From a virus, in the IMG/VR virus record IMGVR_UViG_3300030085_000001, positions 1 through 26,499 of that record: a DNA stretch of 26,499 bases; one strand, written 5' to 3'. Made by a program: the position numbers and the translations under genes. Positions 8,452 through 16,583 of this stretch are shown in pieces. Positions within the stretch are counted from its first letter, which is position 1; the number at the start of each line of letters is the position of its first letter. The notes under the pieces are model-generated. The model was not told the origin of the DNA, did not search any database, and saw only the letters and a program-made list of their open reading frames with translations.

Positions 8452-8901
8452 TTATTCAATACGAATTATTGCGGCGTCACCGTTTGTTCCAGTACCGGGA
8501 AATTGGATTGTAAGATCACCAGCAGTAGCAGATACTGTACCACCAAAACTAATAACCGCGATAGCTTTATTACCGTTAGTAGCATTGTAGATAAGACAAC
8601 CTGCAGTTGAAACAGTTACAGTTGAAAAAGTTTCATTTGCAATATCTACAAATGCGCGATTTCCAGTTTGGTTAGTTGTGACAGTAACACTATCTAAAAC
8701 TTGACCACCAGCAGAATAACCAGTACCGCTTGCTTCGTCTGAGTTATCTGTTATATTACTGTAATTAGTTGTGGCCGCGCCGTATGTTCCAGATTCGCTC
8801 GATTTTATTAGTGCAACTTTAAGTTGGTCATTAGCAAGGTCATGTCCTTCTGCTAAAATTTCACCCTTAAAACTGTTGCACATTGCCGTTGTAATTGCCA
8901 T
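8452..8901 (-). CDS. Small phage structural protein, tail-proximal
   Basis: A 149-residue protein starting MAITTAMCNSFKGEILAEGH and containing LKVALIKSSESGTYG, a segment I associate with small structural proteins of marine phages. The rest is beta-rich (AFVDIANETFSTVTVSTAG, IAVISFGGTVSATAGDLTIQ). A GGAG ribosome site lies a few bases before the ATG. It is the first gene after the hairpin at 8935-8956, so its mRNA level may differ from that of the capsid genes. It could be a tail or head-decoration component. Confidence 0.65.
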   Translation of the reverse strand: MAITTAMCNSFKGEILAEGHDLANDQLKVALIKSSESGTYGAATTNYSNITDNSDEASGTGYSAGGQVLDSVTVTTNQTGNRAFVDIANETFSTVTVSTAGCLIYNATNGNKAIAVISFGGTVSATAGDLTIQFPGTGTNGDAAIIRIE

Positions 8902-8930
8902 TTTGTTTCTCCTGTATCATGGCATCTAGA

Positions 8931-8956
8931 TAAAGGGGCAACCCGAAAGCTGCCCC
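8931..8956 (-). terminator. UUCG-capped hairpin after the capsid genes
   Basis: The minus-strand RNA folds as a 9-bp stem (GGGGCAGCU with GGUUGCCCC, including two G-U pairs) closed by a UUCG tetraloop, then UUUA. It sits in the 64-base gap after the decoration-like gene. The U-tract is short, so it may be a leaky terminator or an mRNA-stabilising 3' structure that separates high capsid expression from lower tail expression. Confidence 0.6.
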
Positions 8957-8965
8957 CTATTTTAG

Positions 8966-9448
8966 TTATGCAAGTGCGTCACGATCTACTTCATCAGCAG
9001 CAGTGTCGCCCATATCGGTGCAATCCATAAGAACTGCCCAGATACGGAATTTGCCTGAAGAAACTGCACCACCTGAAAGGGTAGCAATCGTTACGTCAAT
9101 GTTGTCGTCAGCAACAGCCATTACAGGCTGGTAAGCTGCAGGATTTTGAGCAACTACGCCAGCGGCAGAAGTAGCATCAAAACCGTCAACAAACACGTCA
9201 GCATCAACCATACCCAAGTCTACAGTAAATGTAGAACCATCGGTTTGCGTGTCAACTTCAATACCTGCATTGAGAACCATTGTCCCTTTTGGAACAGCGA
9301 TTACAGGAACGACATCAGCAGCAGCAAGTGCGGTGCCTTTGTCTGACAATGCGGTTGCCCAGTTCAAAGTAGTCTGAACCATGTACGGGTTGCGTCCGCG
9401 CTGGGAGTTGCCAGCAGCGGAACGTAGTGTGTTATCACCAAGTGCCAT
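8966..9448 (-). CDS. Head decoration/stabilisation-like protein
   Basis: A 160-residue protein immediately downstream of the major capsid gene, with a 14-base gap and a very strong ribosome site (GGGAGGG). It starts MALGDNTLRSAAGNSQRGRN and is beta-rich (VVPVIAVPKGTMVLNAGIEV, STFTVDLGMVDADVFVDGF) with an acidic tail (DMGDTAADEVDRDALA). The position, size and strong translation signal fit an abundant capsid accessory protein. No enzyme motif is present. The name 'decoration' is an inference from position; a minor structural protein is the alternative. Confidence 0.65.
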   Translation of the reverse strand: MALGDNTLRSAAGNSQRGRNPYMVQTTLNWATALSDKGTALAAADVVPVIAVPKGTMVLNAGIEVDTQTDGSTFTVDLGMVDADVFVDGFDATSAAGVVAQNPAAYQPVMAVADDNIDVTIATLSGGAVSSGKFRIWAVLMDCTDMGDTAADEVDRDALA

Positions 9449-9462
9449 TGTTTAACCCTCCC

Positions 9463-10539
9463 TTATGCCAAGTGGTAGATGGCGTTAACAAGTGCTTCAG
9501 GACGAAGAATCTTGCGGCCATACAGATGCATACCACGGACAATGTCAGCGAAGCTGTCCGGGTCACGGTAGGTTTCAGTCTTATTAATCTGCTCTGCAGT
9601 AGCAACAGCAGAAGAATGTCCTGCAACAATCACACCGTAGTTAGTTGTGCTGTTTGCGCCAGCGAATGACGAACCAGTACCAACTGAAGGTAGGTTGTTA
9701 GACTGATACACTTGGAAGCCGTGGATTTGAGTAGAAATCTGACCATTTTGAAGACCAGAACCACCAAAGTCAGCGTTGAACAGACGAGAATCCTCATCCT
9801 TCAATACTTCCATGAACACTGGATCAAGCACAATCCAACGACCTTGTGAGTCCACGTTTTGCTGATCCAACAGACGGGCCATACGTGCAATCAGAGTCAA
9901 TGGGTGTGTGTCACCAGCAGCAGGAGTTGCGTCAGTTGCGCCACCAGTACGAGGCTGGATAGCAATAGCAGCACCTGATGATCCTACTGAACCTGCACCG
10001 TCAGAGAAGTCAGATGCGTCCAACTTCATTGATGCAAGCAGTTCGTCTGAACCAGCAGTAGATACAGCCTTTGAACCATTTACGGTTGTGTTAGCTGTGT
10101 CGGCTGCACCATGAATTGCAGACTGTTTAAAGCCTGACATATAACCAAGAACGTCTTGGTCAAACTGGTCAGCCAAACGGTACGCAGCACGGTCACTTGC
10201 CAGAGACTGGAAGTTTACGTGGCTGTGCGCCTCTTCAATGTCATCAACCTTAAATGCAAAGTAGTTAGCTTTGTCAATTGTCAGGCTGAAATCTTCATCG
10301 TCAAGGTCTTGCGGCGTGATGGTTGTACCACGGGCGTAAGCCTTAACTGTGATTTCGGGTTCCTTGATAATCTTAACGGAATCACCCATAGCAGCAATTT
10401 CACCAAAGTAGTCAGAGTTGGTGATTGCTTCAGCAACAGCAGACTTGCGGAAAGCAAGTTGCACCTGTTTGCTGTAAATTACGGGAGAAAAATTACCGTT
10501 AGGAAGATTACCATAACCACTAGCAGTAGTGAATGCCAT
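9463..10539 (-). CDS. Major capsid protein
   Basis: A 358-residue protein of the podovirus major-capsid type. The N-terminal region (YSKQVQLAFRKSAVAEAIT) leads into FGEIAAMGDSVKIIKEPEITVKAYARG. Next come TITPQDLDDEDFSLTIDKAN and YFAFKVDDIEEAHSHVN, the beta/helix pattern seen in HK97-fold capsids of T7- and marine-podovirus kinds. The central part is Gly/Ala/Ser rich and the C-terminus ends ILRPEALVNAIYHLA. The scaffold gene lies upstream and the decoration-like gene downstream. The gene has its own promoter (10740-10767), a long structured leader, and an AGGAG site (10548-10552) 8 bases before the ATG. A conflicting pairing of that site is described in the findings. Confidence 0.9.
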   Translation of the reverse strand: MAFTTASGYGNLPNGNFSPVIYSKQVQLAFRKSAVAEAITNSDYFGEIAAMGDSVKIIKEPEITVKAYARGTTITPQDLDDEDFSLTIDKANYFAFKVDDIEEAHSHVNFQSLASDRAAYRLADQFDQDVLGYMSGFKQSAIHGAADTANTTVNGSKAVSTAGSDELLASMKLDASDFSDGAGSVGSSGAAIAIQPRTGGATDATPAAGDTHPLTLIARMARLLDQQNVDSQGRWIVLDPVFMEVLKDEDSRLFNADFGGSGLQNGQISTQIHGFQVYQSNNLPSVGTGSSFAGANSTTNYGVIVAGHSSAVATAEQINKTETYRDPDSFADIVRGMHLYGRKILRPEALVNAIYHLA

Positions 10540-10733
10540 GATATTATCTCCTATTTAGCATTTTACAGATACAAACTCGCAAGACTAATCAGGAGGCTGA
10601 TTCACATTGGGTGCGTATTCTGGAGGGTGGCCGCCCTACCATTCAACGGGCCATGTTCGTCAGGTAATCCGTAAGACTTGGCTGTTTGCGGTTTTGGTGC
10701 AAGCAGGTAGCGAACCCACTTACACCTTTGTTG
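10540..10733 (-). promoter_or_regulatory. Structured mRNA leader of the capsid operon
   Basis: About 190 bases with no gene lie between the predicted start of transcription (about 10733) and the capsid ATG. On the minus-strand RNA I see four structures. First is a 13-bp hairpin with a 5-base loop at 10726-10696, with three G-U pairs that exist only in this strand's RNA. Second is a GC-rich hairpin around 10620-10640 (AGGG/CCCU). Third is AAUCAG/CUGAUU with loop CCUC at 10602-10587. Fourth is an alternative pairing of 10595-10585 with 10558-10548 that covers the Shine-Dalgarno. The third and fourth exclude each other. Confidence 0.6.
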
Positions 10734-10739
10734 TGTATA

Positions 10740-10767
10740 GTTATACTTACAAATAACTATTTGTCAA
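10740..10767 (-). promoter_or_regulatory. Putative promoter of the capsid operon
   Basis: On the minus strand TTGACA (10767-10762), a 16-base spacer and TATAAC (10745-10740) lie just after the scaffold stop codon. The sequence continues as TATAACTATACAC, matching the other two sites of this promoter type. A perfect 8-bp inverted repeat, ATAGTTAT/ATAACTAT (10737-10744 and 10753-10760), spans the spacer and the -10. Confidence 0.72.
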
Positions 10768-10774
10768 CACTTTT

Positions 10775-11647
10775 TTATCGGGCATTACCCGACACATCAT
10801 AGACAAACTTTCCAGAACGGATAGCTTCCATGATTTCGTCAGACCTCGATTCGTACTCTTGCGGTGACATCTTCTGTACTTCCGACTCTTTCAAGTACGA
10901 CGAGGCTTCATTCTCTTGCGGTTTACTGCGACTATCCTTTGTGGACACAGACTTGGCTGCGTCTTTGTCTGACTTGGGTTTCTTTTTGCCAATACCCATA
11001 TCAGCTTTGTAGAGGTCAATCGCCCTAGCAGCAGAACGTGCGTCGTTGTCGTTTTCATAAAGCGCATCCTGCACCCACTTGGGTTGCTCTTCAGCCCACT
11101 CGTGGAAGCTGTCGCTATCACGAATAGTGTCAAAGTCTGGGTGCAGTCGCATCAGTTCTGCTTCTGCTTTTTCTTTTGTTGCAGACAGTTGCATCTCGTC
11201 AATTGCTTTGATACGATCTTCAAGTGCGCTTGATTGCTCTCGCGCTTTCTTCATTGCAATTGTTTCTACGATAGCTGCAACGTCTGGATAATCCTTTGCC
11301 CATTGTTCAATGTCTTCATCTGACTTGGGCAGACGCATTTCTTTTTTGGTAGCTGCGTCTAGCTGTCCACGTAGTTCAGCAATCTCTTTTTTAAAGTCGT
11401 CAGCTTGCTGCTGTTGATGTCTACGCAGATCAGAGTATCGTTTTTTAAATGTCTTCTCTTCTGGATTAACAGGTTCTTGCTCTTCTTCTACGGCTTCTTC
11501 TTTTTCGCCACGCTGTTCTTTTAGCATCTGCTCCAGTTCTTCTTCTTCCATTTTGCGTTTCTCTTCGTTGGTATACTTACGATTTGCAAACGCTACTTTC
11601 TTGGGTGACTGCATTTCTTCAGCCATGATTTTTGCGGCTTCTGCCAT
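10775..11647 (-). CDS. Capsid assembly scaffold protein
   Basis: A 290-residue, highly charged, almost entirely helical protein. The N-terminal half is Glu/Lys/Gln rich with coiled-coil character (EEKRKMEEEELEQMLKEQRG; RYSDLRRHQQQQADDFKKEI). The middle carries LPKSDEDIEQWAKDYPDVAAI. The C-terminus is a lysine/serine-rich linker followed by a short helix (SPQEYESRSDEIMEAIRSGKF) that may bind the capsid protein. Its place directly upstream of the major capsid gene and downstream of the portal region is the usual one for podovirus scaffolds. An AGGAG site lies 11 bases before the ATG. Confidence 0.85.
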   Translation of the reverse strand: MAEAAKIMAEEMQSPKKVAFANRKYTNEEKRKMEEEELEQMLKEQRGEKEEAVEEEQEPVNPEEKTFKKRYSDLRRHQQQQADDFKKEIAELRGQLDAATKKEMRLPKSDEDIEQWAKDYPDVAAIVETIAMKKAREQSSALEDRIKAIDEMQLSATKEKAEAELMRLHPDFDTIRDSDSFHEWAEEQPKWVQDALYENDNDARSAARAIDLYKADMGIGKKKPKSDKDAAKSVSTKDSRSKPQENEASSYLKESEVQKMSPQEYESRSDEIMEAIRSGKFVYDVSGNAR

Positions 11648-11719
11648 TTTATTTTTCTCCTAGTTGGGGCCAACCGTAGCCACGTCGGGTGGGGGATAGG
11701 GTAGCCAACATATGTGGGA

Positions 11720-14700
11720 CTATTTTTTAGAAGCTAGTCCACCGCGCTTCATCTTCTTCTTTGCTTTGGGTTTTGGTTTAGATGCTAGACCACCTTCCGC
11801 AAATCCACGTCCCGAAAAACCAGTAGACTGATATTCTGCAACACGATCAGCGGTAAAGTCATCTGCTCTTTCTTGGATAGTTTGACCTGATCCACCGCTA
11901 TCACGATCTTCTTGACGTTCCCTTTCCTGTCTTTCTGCTCTCTGCGTATTTCTTAGTATAGTTTCTGCTGCAGTTTCATTAGCTTTTGGTTTGCTTTGTT
12001 GTAGTTCTAATTCTAGTCTAGCTTTAGCCTGTTGTTCCTTAATTTCAGCAGCCCTTGTAGCAATTTCTTCTGCTTTTTCTGTTCTAGCCCTAATACGTTC
12101 TTCATTAGCCTTAACGATATCTGGTGTTTTTTCTGCACGTTTTAGATCAAAAAGAACAGCTTCTGATTCGCTTCCTTCAAATCCAGCCTCTTTCATTCTA
12201 TTATATGCGTTTGCATCAACTGTAACAGTTTCACCATCTAAGAAAAATGTAGCGTTAACATCTTCTGGTATACCCTTACCTGTAGCAAGGGCGGCAGCTA
12301 GTGCTGGACCTCCACCATCAAAAGACACACCGACTATTGTAGCGCCGTTTTTAAAGCCTTTGCCATCGCTAACTCCACCAAGTCCTACGCGACCTCCACC
12401 GGGGCCATACTTAGCTTCTTCTTCTGCGCGACGACGCTCATCGCTATCGTCAGTATCCACAACCCTCGCAGTTTCTACTGTAGTAGGTGTCGTTGTCACT
12501 TCTTCCGTAGCCGTTGCTGCAGGGTCAACCCAGCTATAGCCTTCAGGCAATACCTCACCCGGAAGCAACTCTCCTCTACTGCCTTTCTTAATACGTAGTT
12601 GAATTTCTTGACCTGCTTCATTACGGAAGGTAGCAAACTCAAAATCTACCTCTGGAACACCCGGTCCAGTGATCTGCCCAAAGGTAGGCAAAGGTGTTGG
12701 CACTTGCTGTGTAGGTACATATGCCTGTGCTGGGCGTGGTACAGGCTGCACAAATTGTTGTGACGCAGCTTGAACAGGTTGTGTCGCATATGAGGTAGTA
12801 GGCATAGGTGCAGCTTGATATCCTGCAATACCCATCTGCTGATCCTGCTGTGTACCCGGAACGAAACCACCTACATTATACTCTGGTTCGTCGTCCATGT
12901 CAAGATCATTTATGTCAAAAGGCAAATCATCTGGCATCGTAGCTTCTTCACTGTTGCCCATCTGCCCCATTGCTTCCATCATCTTGAGGCCCATCTTAGC
13001 CTCTTGGCGCATCATCATTAGCTTTTCAAGACCAATATAACGAACTACGTCAGCCGGGAATACAAACTCGCCTTCACTAAGTTGTGCCGGGATATCGTCG
13101 CGCACTTCTTCTTGTGTAGAGCCGGGTGGCACTTCATTGCCTGATACCGGGTCATTAGTGCCGCCGTCCTGCTCCAGACCACCGTCTGCGAACATATCCA
13201 TTTGTCTGTCCATAGGTACTACTCCACCTTTGTTAAATGCAAAATCTTCTGGATTACCCTTCTGGGCTTTCTTTGCCAATACTAGATGGCCAATCTGTAC
13301 TACTTCTTCTGCCGACAGCACAGGTGCGCCGTCTGCACGATCATAAAAATATCCACGACGAGTTGGGTCATACCCTACTTGTATCCACTCATCACTGTCA
13401 AATATCTGCTGCGCATAGTTAAATGCGGCATCATCAGACATTTGATTGTACTTACCCTTCATTACAGCAAATGGTGCTTTCTCTGCACCGGTTGCAACTT
13501 TTAGTGCTTTGCCAACAGGAGGACTGTCCGGCTGAATAAATGTTACATCTTTAAGAGAAACGCTGGGCGAGTATAGTGTTTTACCTTCATGTTTAAGCGT
13601 CGGAATCCACACGTCAAAGTTTGTGTAGGCATTGATATCTAACCTTGCATCAATCTCTGCGCCATCAGGAATGTTCCTGTTGAGGCCCAGAATGCCTCTT
13701 CCACCTTCTCTGCCCCCCAGAGCCGAAACAATTTCTTTTGCCGTAGCGGGGCGAGGAACGTCCTGCACATTACGGATGGGCCGAATTGCATCTGCTGCTT
13801 CCCTGTATTCCGCTCTCGTTACAACGCCGTCTCTAACTCCTGCAGCTAGGGCTTTTAGTGTTTCGCTTCTACCTTTAAGACTTTTGCGAAACTCTTCACT
13901 TGTTTCGTTTGTCTTACGCCATGCCGCTACATCATCTGCAGTAACACCCGCAGCAGTCATTGTGTCTACGGTTTCGTCCACAGCTTCTGTAGTTACATTA
14001 GCACTGCGTCCTGCAATGGAAGACGTATCAATCTTGTCCATATGCTCTGGAAAGACCATGATTTGTTTGGAGCGGTCTTTAAAGTCAGCAAACAGAACAG
14101 AGTCATAGCCTTGTTCTTTTAGTTCTGGTATTTTGGCTTTAAGTTCCTTGCGCTGTTTTTCTGTACGGACTACATATGGCTTCTTGAGATTGGACAGATC
14201 AAAACGACTTATAGACTGACCTTTTGCGATTGGCTCACCATAAATATCTTCTCCCTTTTGCAGACCTGACATGCTATAGTATTGGCCTTCGGGAGTTTTG
14301 TAAAGAGTGCCGGTAGGCACCGGATTACCAAATGTATCTCGTTTTTTAGAATCTACATTACGACGGTACTCTGGTTTAACATTAGTATCAGCTACGAGAA
14401 CTCTTAAATCTTTTGGTGTGACTCTAGTCTCAGGTGTATTAGATACTGTGCCAACGCCCCGAATGCTTGCATACTCAGATGCAATCTCTGGGTCAAGAGT
14501 AAAGTAAAATCCCTCACCAAGAAACTGGTCATTAGTACGTGCAAAGTTAATGTCAAAGAAAGGTTCGTCTGCCCCTCGCGCACTGGCTGTGCCGTGATAT
14601 CCGTACAGTCGATTCGCATCTGGCTGTGGCGGAAGCATTGCACGTTCCGTTTCAGGCAGTTCGTCAAACAATACACGAAGCGGAGACTTTTCCGGTAAGC

Positions 14701-16381
14701 TAACAGGCTTACCAGACTTATCTACTAAGTCTAAGTCTTTAGGCATGTCCGCCGTTTTACTTGGCAGTACATTCAACTGTGTTTCTGGCTTTGATCTACG
14801 TATCTGTACGTTACGTGCGTCTACTTCGCCACCTGCGCTACGGTATTTACGAAACGCTTCTTTTTCGTCAATGTTAGCTTGCTTTTCTAGTATGTCGTAT
14901 TTGTTACGTAGTTGTACTAACTCTTGAAAATCTCTTTTTTCCCAATCTGCAAATTTTGCAATGATAGGATCAAATGTTTTTCTGAAATGGTCAAATGCTT
15001 CATCATTTATATATTTATCAGAATATACCGACGACATGAGTAACTGAAACTCATTAGATCGCAGCGTATCTAATTCATCTGGAGTGTACTTTTCAAAGTT
15101 TTCAGATGTCTCTTTATTTGTTATGAAATAAAAAAAGTTGTTTCGCTCACCCCTTAATTGATCTAACTTAGAGGTTGCTTCCCGCATCGCATCTGTCCTA
15201 AACATTGTAGGACTTGCGCCGTGCTGACGACCCTCAAAATGATCTACGGCGTGTTGTATTTCGTGCAAAAGACTAGATATAAACTCTTCTTCTTCTGCGT
15301 CTGCCATGTAGATAACACGATCAAAAGGATCGTATAAAGCACGTGTGCCGTCTTCTGTGGCCTCATCACCTAAGCGACGAACCGGTATACCTTTAAGGTG
15401 GGGATATTCTTTGAACAGTTCATCAAACTTAATAATATCTGCAAGAACAATTTTTCTTTTCATAGACGGGTCTTCAAAGACCTGATACATTTGCTCTTGT
15501 ACCACATTGCCCTTGTCGTCTTTAATTATAGGATGATCGTCTACTTTACCCTGCTTTTTAAAATAAGGCAAAAGTTCTACATCTTTTGTGGCTATTTCGT
15601 AACGAATTTGTTTATCTTCGCCACGGAAAACGCTAGACTCCTTAAATACATACTCCGGGTCAGAGTCTACCTTTTCAGCTTCTTTTGCCTTTTTAATTCG
15701 CGTATTAGCCGTGCGTCCTTGTGTTCCGCCAAAAATTCTAAATACACTAGGGCGTTCAAAGTCCGTGCTGGTTTTAATGGTCGTGCCTGTGCTAACCGTT
15801 GCAGGGGCCATGCCATCAAAGTCATCGCCGCCGGGAGTAGCTGCACGGAACATGTCGCCAAGTTCATCCCCAATTTCACTTAGGTATTTACCTGCTTCAT
15901 CTCCGTACTTAGATGCAATCTTAGCAAGACCAGTAGCAGCTTTCGCAACACCTGTAGCTGTAACACCAACTGCTTCACCTACAAACTCGCCAACATTGCC
16001 TTCAAGATTTATAGGAGTATTTTCATTGATAAGTTTTACTGCATTATCCCGACTAATACCGGCTCTTGATAATATATCAAATGTTTCTTCAATAGCAGCA
16101 TACGTGGGAGATATTAAGGCTTGCTCTGGTGTTGGATCAGGAAGCATAGCCCCTAGATCAACAATGTCTCCTGCTGCAGTTATTGGTGCAGTAATAGCAC
16201 CTTCAGCAATATCAATAGGTGCTTTTCGTACATCACGTTTGGCTTTTGCCAATAACTCTGGATCAAAAGGCTCTGTCAGTTCTGGCTCACCCGTAATAGG
16301 GTTTTTAGGCAGAGGTTCAATCAACTCAAAGTTACTTGAGCGAGGATTAAACAAATCCATTTGTTCGTCTAGGTTACGCAC
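11720..16381 (-). CDS. Giant polyvalent / ejection-type virion protein with HExxH and ART-like domains
   Basis: 1553 residues. A helical N-terminus (1-200) is followed at about 345-395 by a zinc-protease-like signature, HEIQH at 373-377 within SSLLHEIQHAVDHFEG, closing near 515-530 with GGEVDARNVQIRR. Residues about 590-780 match an ADP-ribosyltransferase-like pattern: YGYHGTAS (H596), GEGFYFTLDPEIASEYA (Y626) and a late GYDSVLFADFKD/QIMVFPE segment. At about 980-1040 lies a further conserved block (WIQVGYDPTRRGYFYDR, VLSAEEVVQIGHLVLAKKA). At 1085-1130 is the marine-phage DDIPAQLSEGEFVFPADVVR segment. The rest is low-complexity, ending KKKMKRGGLASKK. The start is GTG, overlapping the previous stop by 8 bases (GTGCGTAA); the ATG at codon 8 is an alternative. 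Its position between portal and scaffold suggests an internal protein injected with the DNA. Confidence 0.8.
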   Translation of the reverse strand: MRNLDEQMDLFNPRSSNFELIEPLPKNPITGEPELTEPFDPELLAKAKRDVRKAPIDIAEGAITAPITAAGDIVDLGAMLPDPTPEQALISPTYAAIEETFDILSRAGISRDNAVKLINENTPINLEGNVGEFVGEAVGVTATGVAKAATGLAKIASKYGDEAGKYLSEIGDELGDMFRAATPGGDDFDGMAPATVSTGTTIKTSTDFERPSVFRIFGGTQGRTANTRIKKAKEAEKVDSDPEYVFKESSVFRGEDKQIRYEIATKDVELLPYFKKQGKVDDHPIIKDDKGNVVQEQMYQVFEDPSMKRKIVLADIIKFDELFKEYPHLKGIPVRRLGDEATEDGTRALYDPFDRVIYMADAEEEEFISSLLHEIQHAVDHFEGRQHGASPTMFRTDAMREATSKLDQLRGERNNFFYFITNKETSENFEKYTPDELDTLRSNEFQLLMSSVYSDKYINDEAFDHFRKTFDPIIAKFADWEKRDFQELVQLRNKYDILEKQANIDEKEAFRKYRSAGGEVDARNVQIRRSKPETQLNVLPSKTADMPKDLDLVDKSGKPVSLPEKSPLRVLFDELPETERAMLPPQPDANRLYGYHGTASARGADEPFFDINFARTNDQFLGEGFYFTLDPEIASEYASIRGVGTVSNTPETRVTPKDLRVLVADTNVKPEYRRNVDSKKRDTFGNPVPTGTLYKTPEGQYYSMSGLQKGEDIYGEPIAKGQSISRFDLSNLKKPYVVRTEKQRKELKAKIPELKEQGYDSVLFADFKDRSKQIMVFPEHMDKIDTSSIAGRSANVTTEAVDETVDTMTAAGVTADDVAAWRKTNETSEEFRKSLKGRSETLKALAAGVRDGVVTRAEYREAADAIRPIRNVQDVPRPATAKEIVSALGGREGGRGILGLNRNIPDGAEIDARLDINAYTNFDVWIPTLKHEGKTLYSPSVSLKDVTFIQPDSPPVGKALKVATGAEKAPFAVMKGKYNQMSDDAAFNYAQQIFDSDEWIQVGYDPTRRGYFYDRADGAPVLSAEEVVQIGHLVLAKKAQKGNPEDFAFNKGGVVPMDRQMDMFADGGLEQDGGTNDPVSGNEVPPGSTQEEVRDDIPAQLSEGEFVFPADVVRYIGLEKLMMMRQEAKMGLKMMEAMGQMGNSEEATMPDDLPFDINDLDMDDEPEYNVGGFVPGTQQDQQMGIAGYQAAPMPTTSYATQPVQAASQQFVQPVPRPAQAYVPTQQVPTPLPTFGQITGPGVPEVDFEFATFRNEAGQEIQLRIKKGSRGELLPGEVLPEGYSWVDPAATATEEVTTTPTTVETARVVDTDDSDERRRAEEEAKYGPGGGRVGLGGVSDGKGFKNGATIVGVSFDGGGPALAAALATGKGIPEDVNATFFLDGETVTVDANAYNRMKEAGFEGSESEAVLFDLKRAEKTPDIVKANEERIRARTEKAEEIATRAAEIKEQQAKARLELELQQSKPKANETAAETILRNTQRAERQERERQEDRDSGGSGQTIQERADDFTADRVAEYQSTGFSGRGFAEGGLASKPKPKAKKKMKRGGLASKK

Positions 16382-16583
16382 TATTTACTTCGTCCCTAAG
16401 AGTTTTAAGTTTACGCAATGTAGCAATAGCACCCTGTGATCTATGCATGAGGATGTTATTGTCTGATTGTTCTAGAGCCTTGTGCTGCTGCTCTATCAAC
16501 ACATCAATGTAACTACTGAACGCTTCCCACTGGCGGTTGTTGTTGACCCACGGCTTGAGTTTGCTCAATATTTGTTGGTTGTG
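16374..16583 (-). CDS. Small helical protein between portal and ejection protein
   Basis: A 69-residue protein starting MHNQQILSKLKPWVNNNRQW and continuing with FSSYIDVLIEQQHKALEQ and GAIATLRKLKTLRDEVN: two or three amphipathic helices. Proteins of this pattern, opening with KLKPWVxNxRQW, recur next to portals in marine phages; their role is not known to me. The gene overlaps the portal 3' end by 71 bases. A GTG 8 codons upstream is possible, but the ATG at 16583 has the better spaced GGA. The next gene starts within its stop codon region (8-base overlap). Confidence 0.75.
   Translation of the reverse strand, partial: HNQQILSKLKPWVNNNRQWEAFSSYIDVLIEQQHKALEQSDNNILMHRSQGAIATLRKLKTLRDEVNSA

Noticed and set aside
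10610-10680. Possible tRNA in the capsid leader
   Set aside because: GGTTCG and several stems suggested a T-arm, but no acceptor stem or anticodon arm of the right spacing could be built. The strong hairpin at 10696-10726 uses those bases instead.
15711-16439. A 242-residue plus-strand frame opposite the 5' end of the giant protein
   Set aside because: It is antisense to a well-supported conserved gene and to its small neighbour, with no start signal or recognisable domain.
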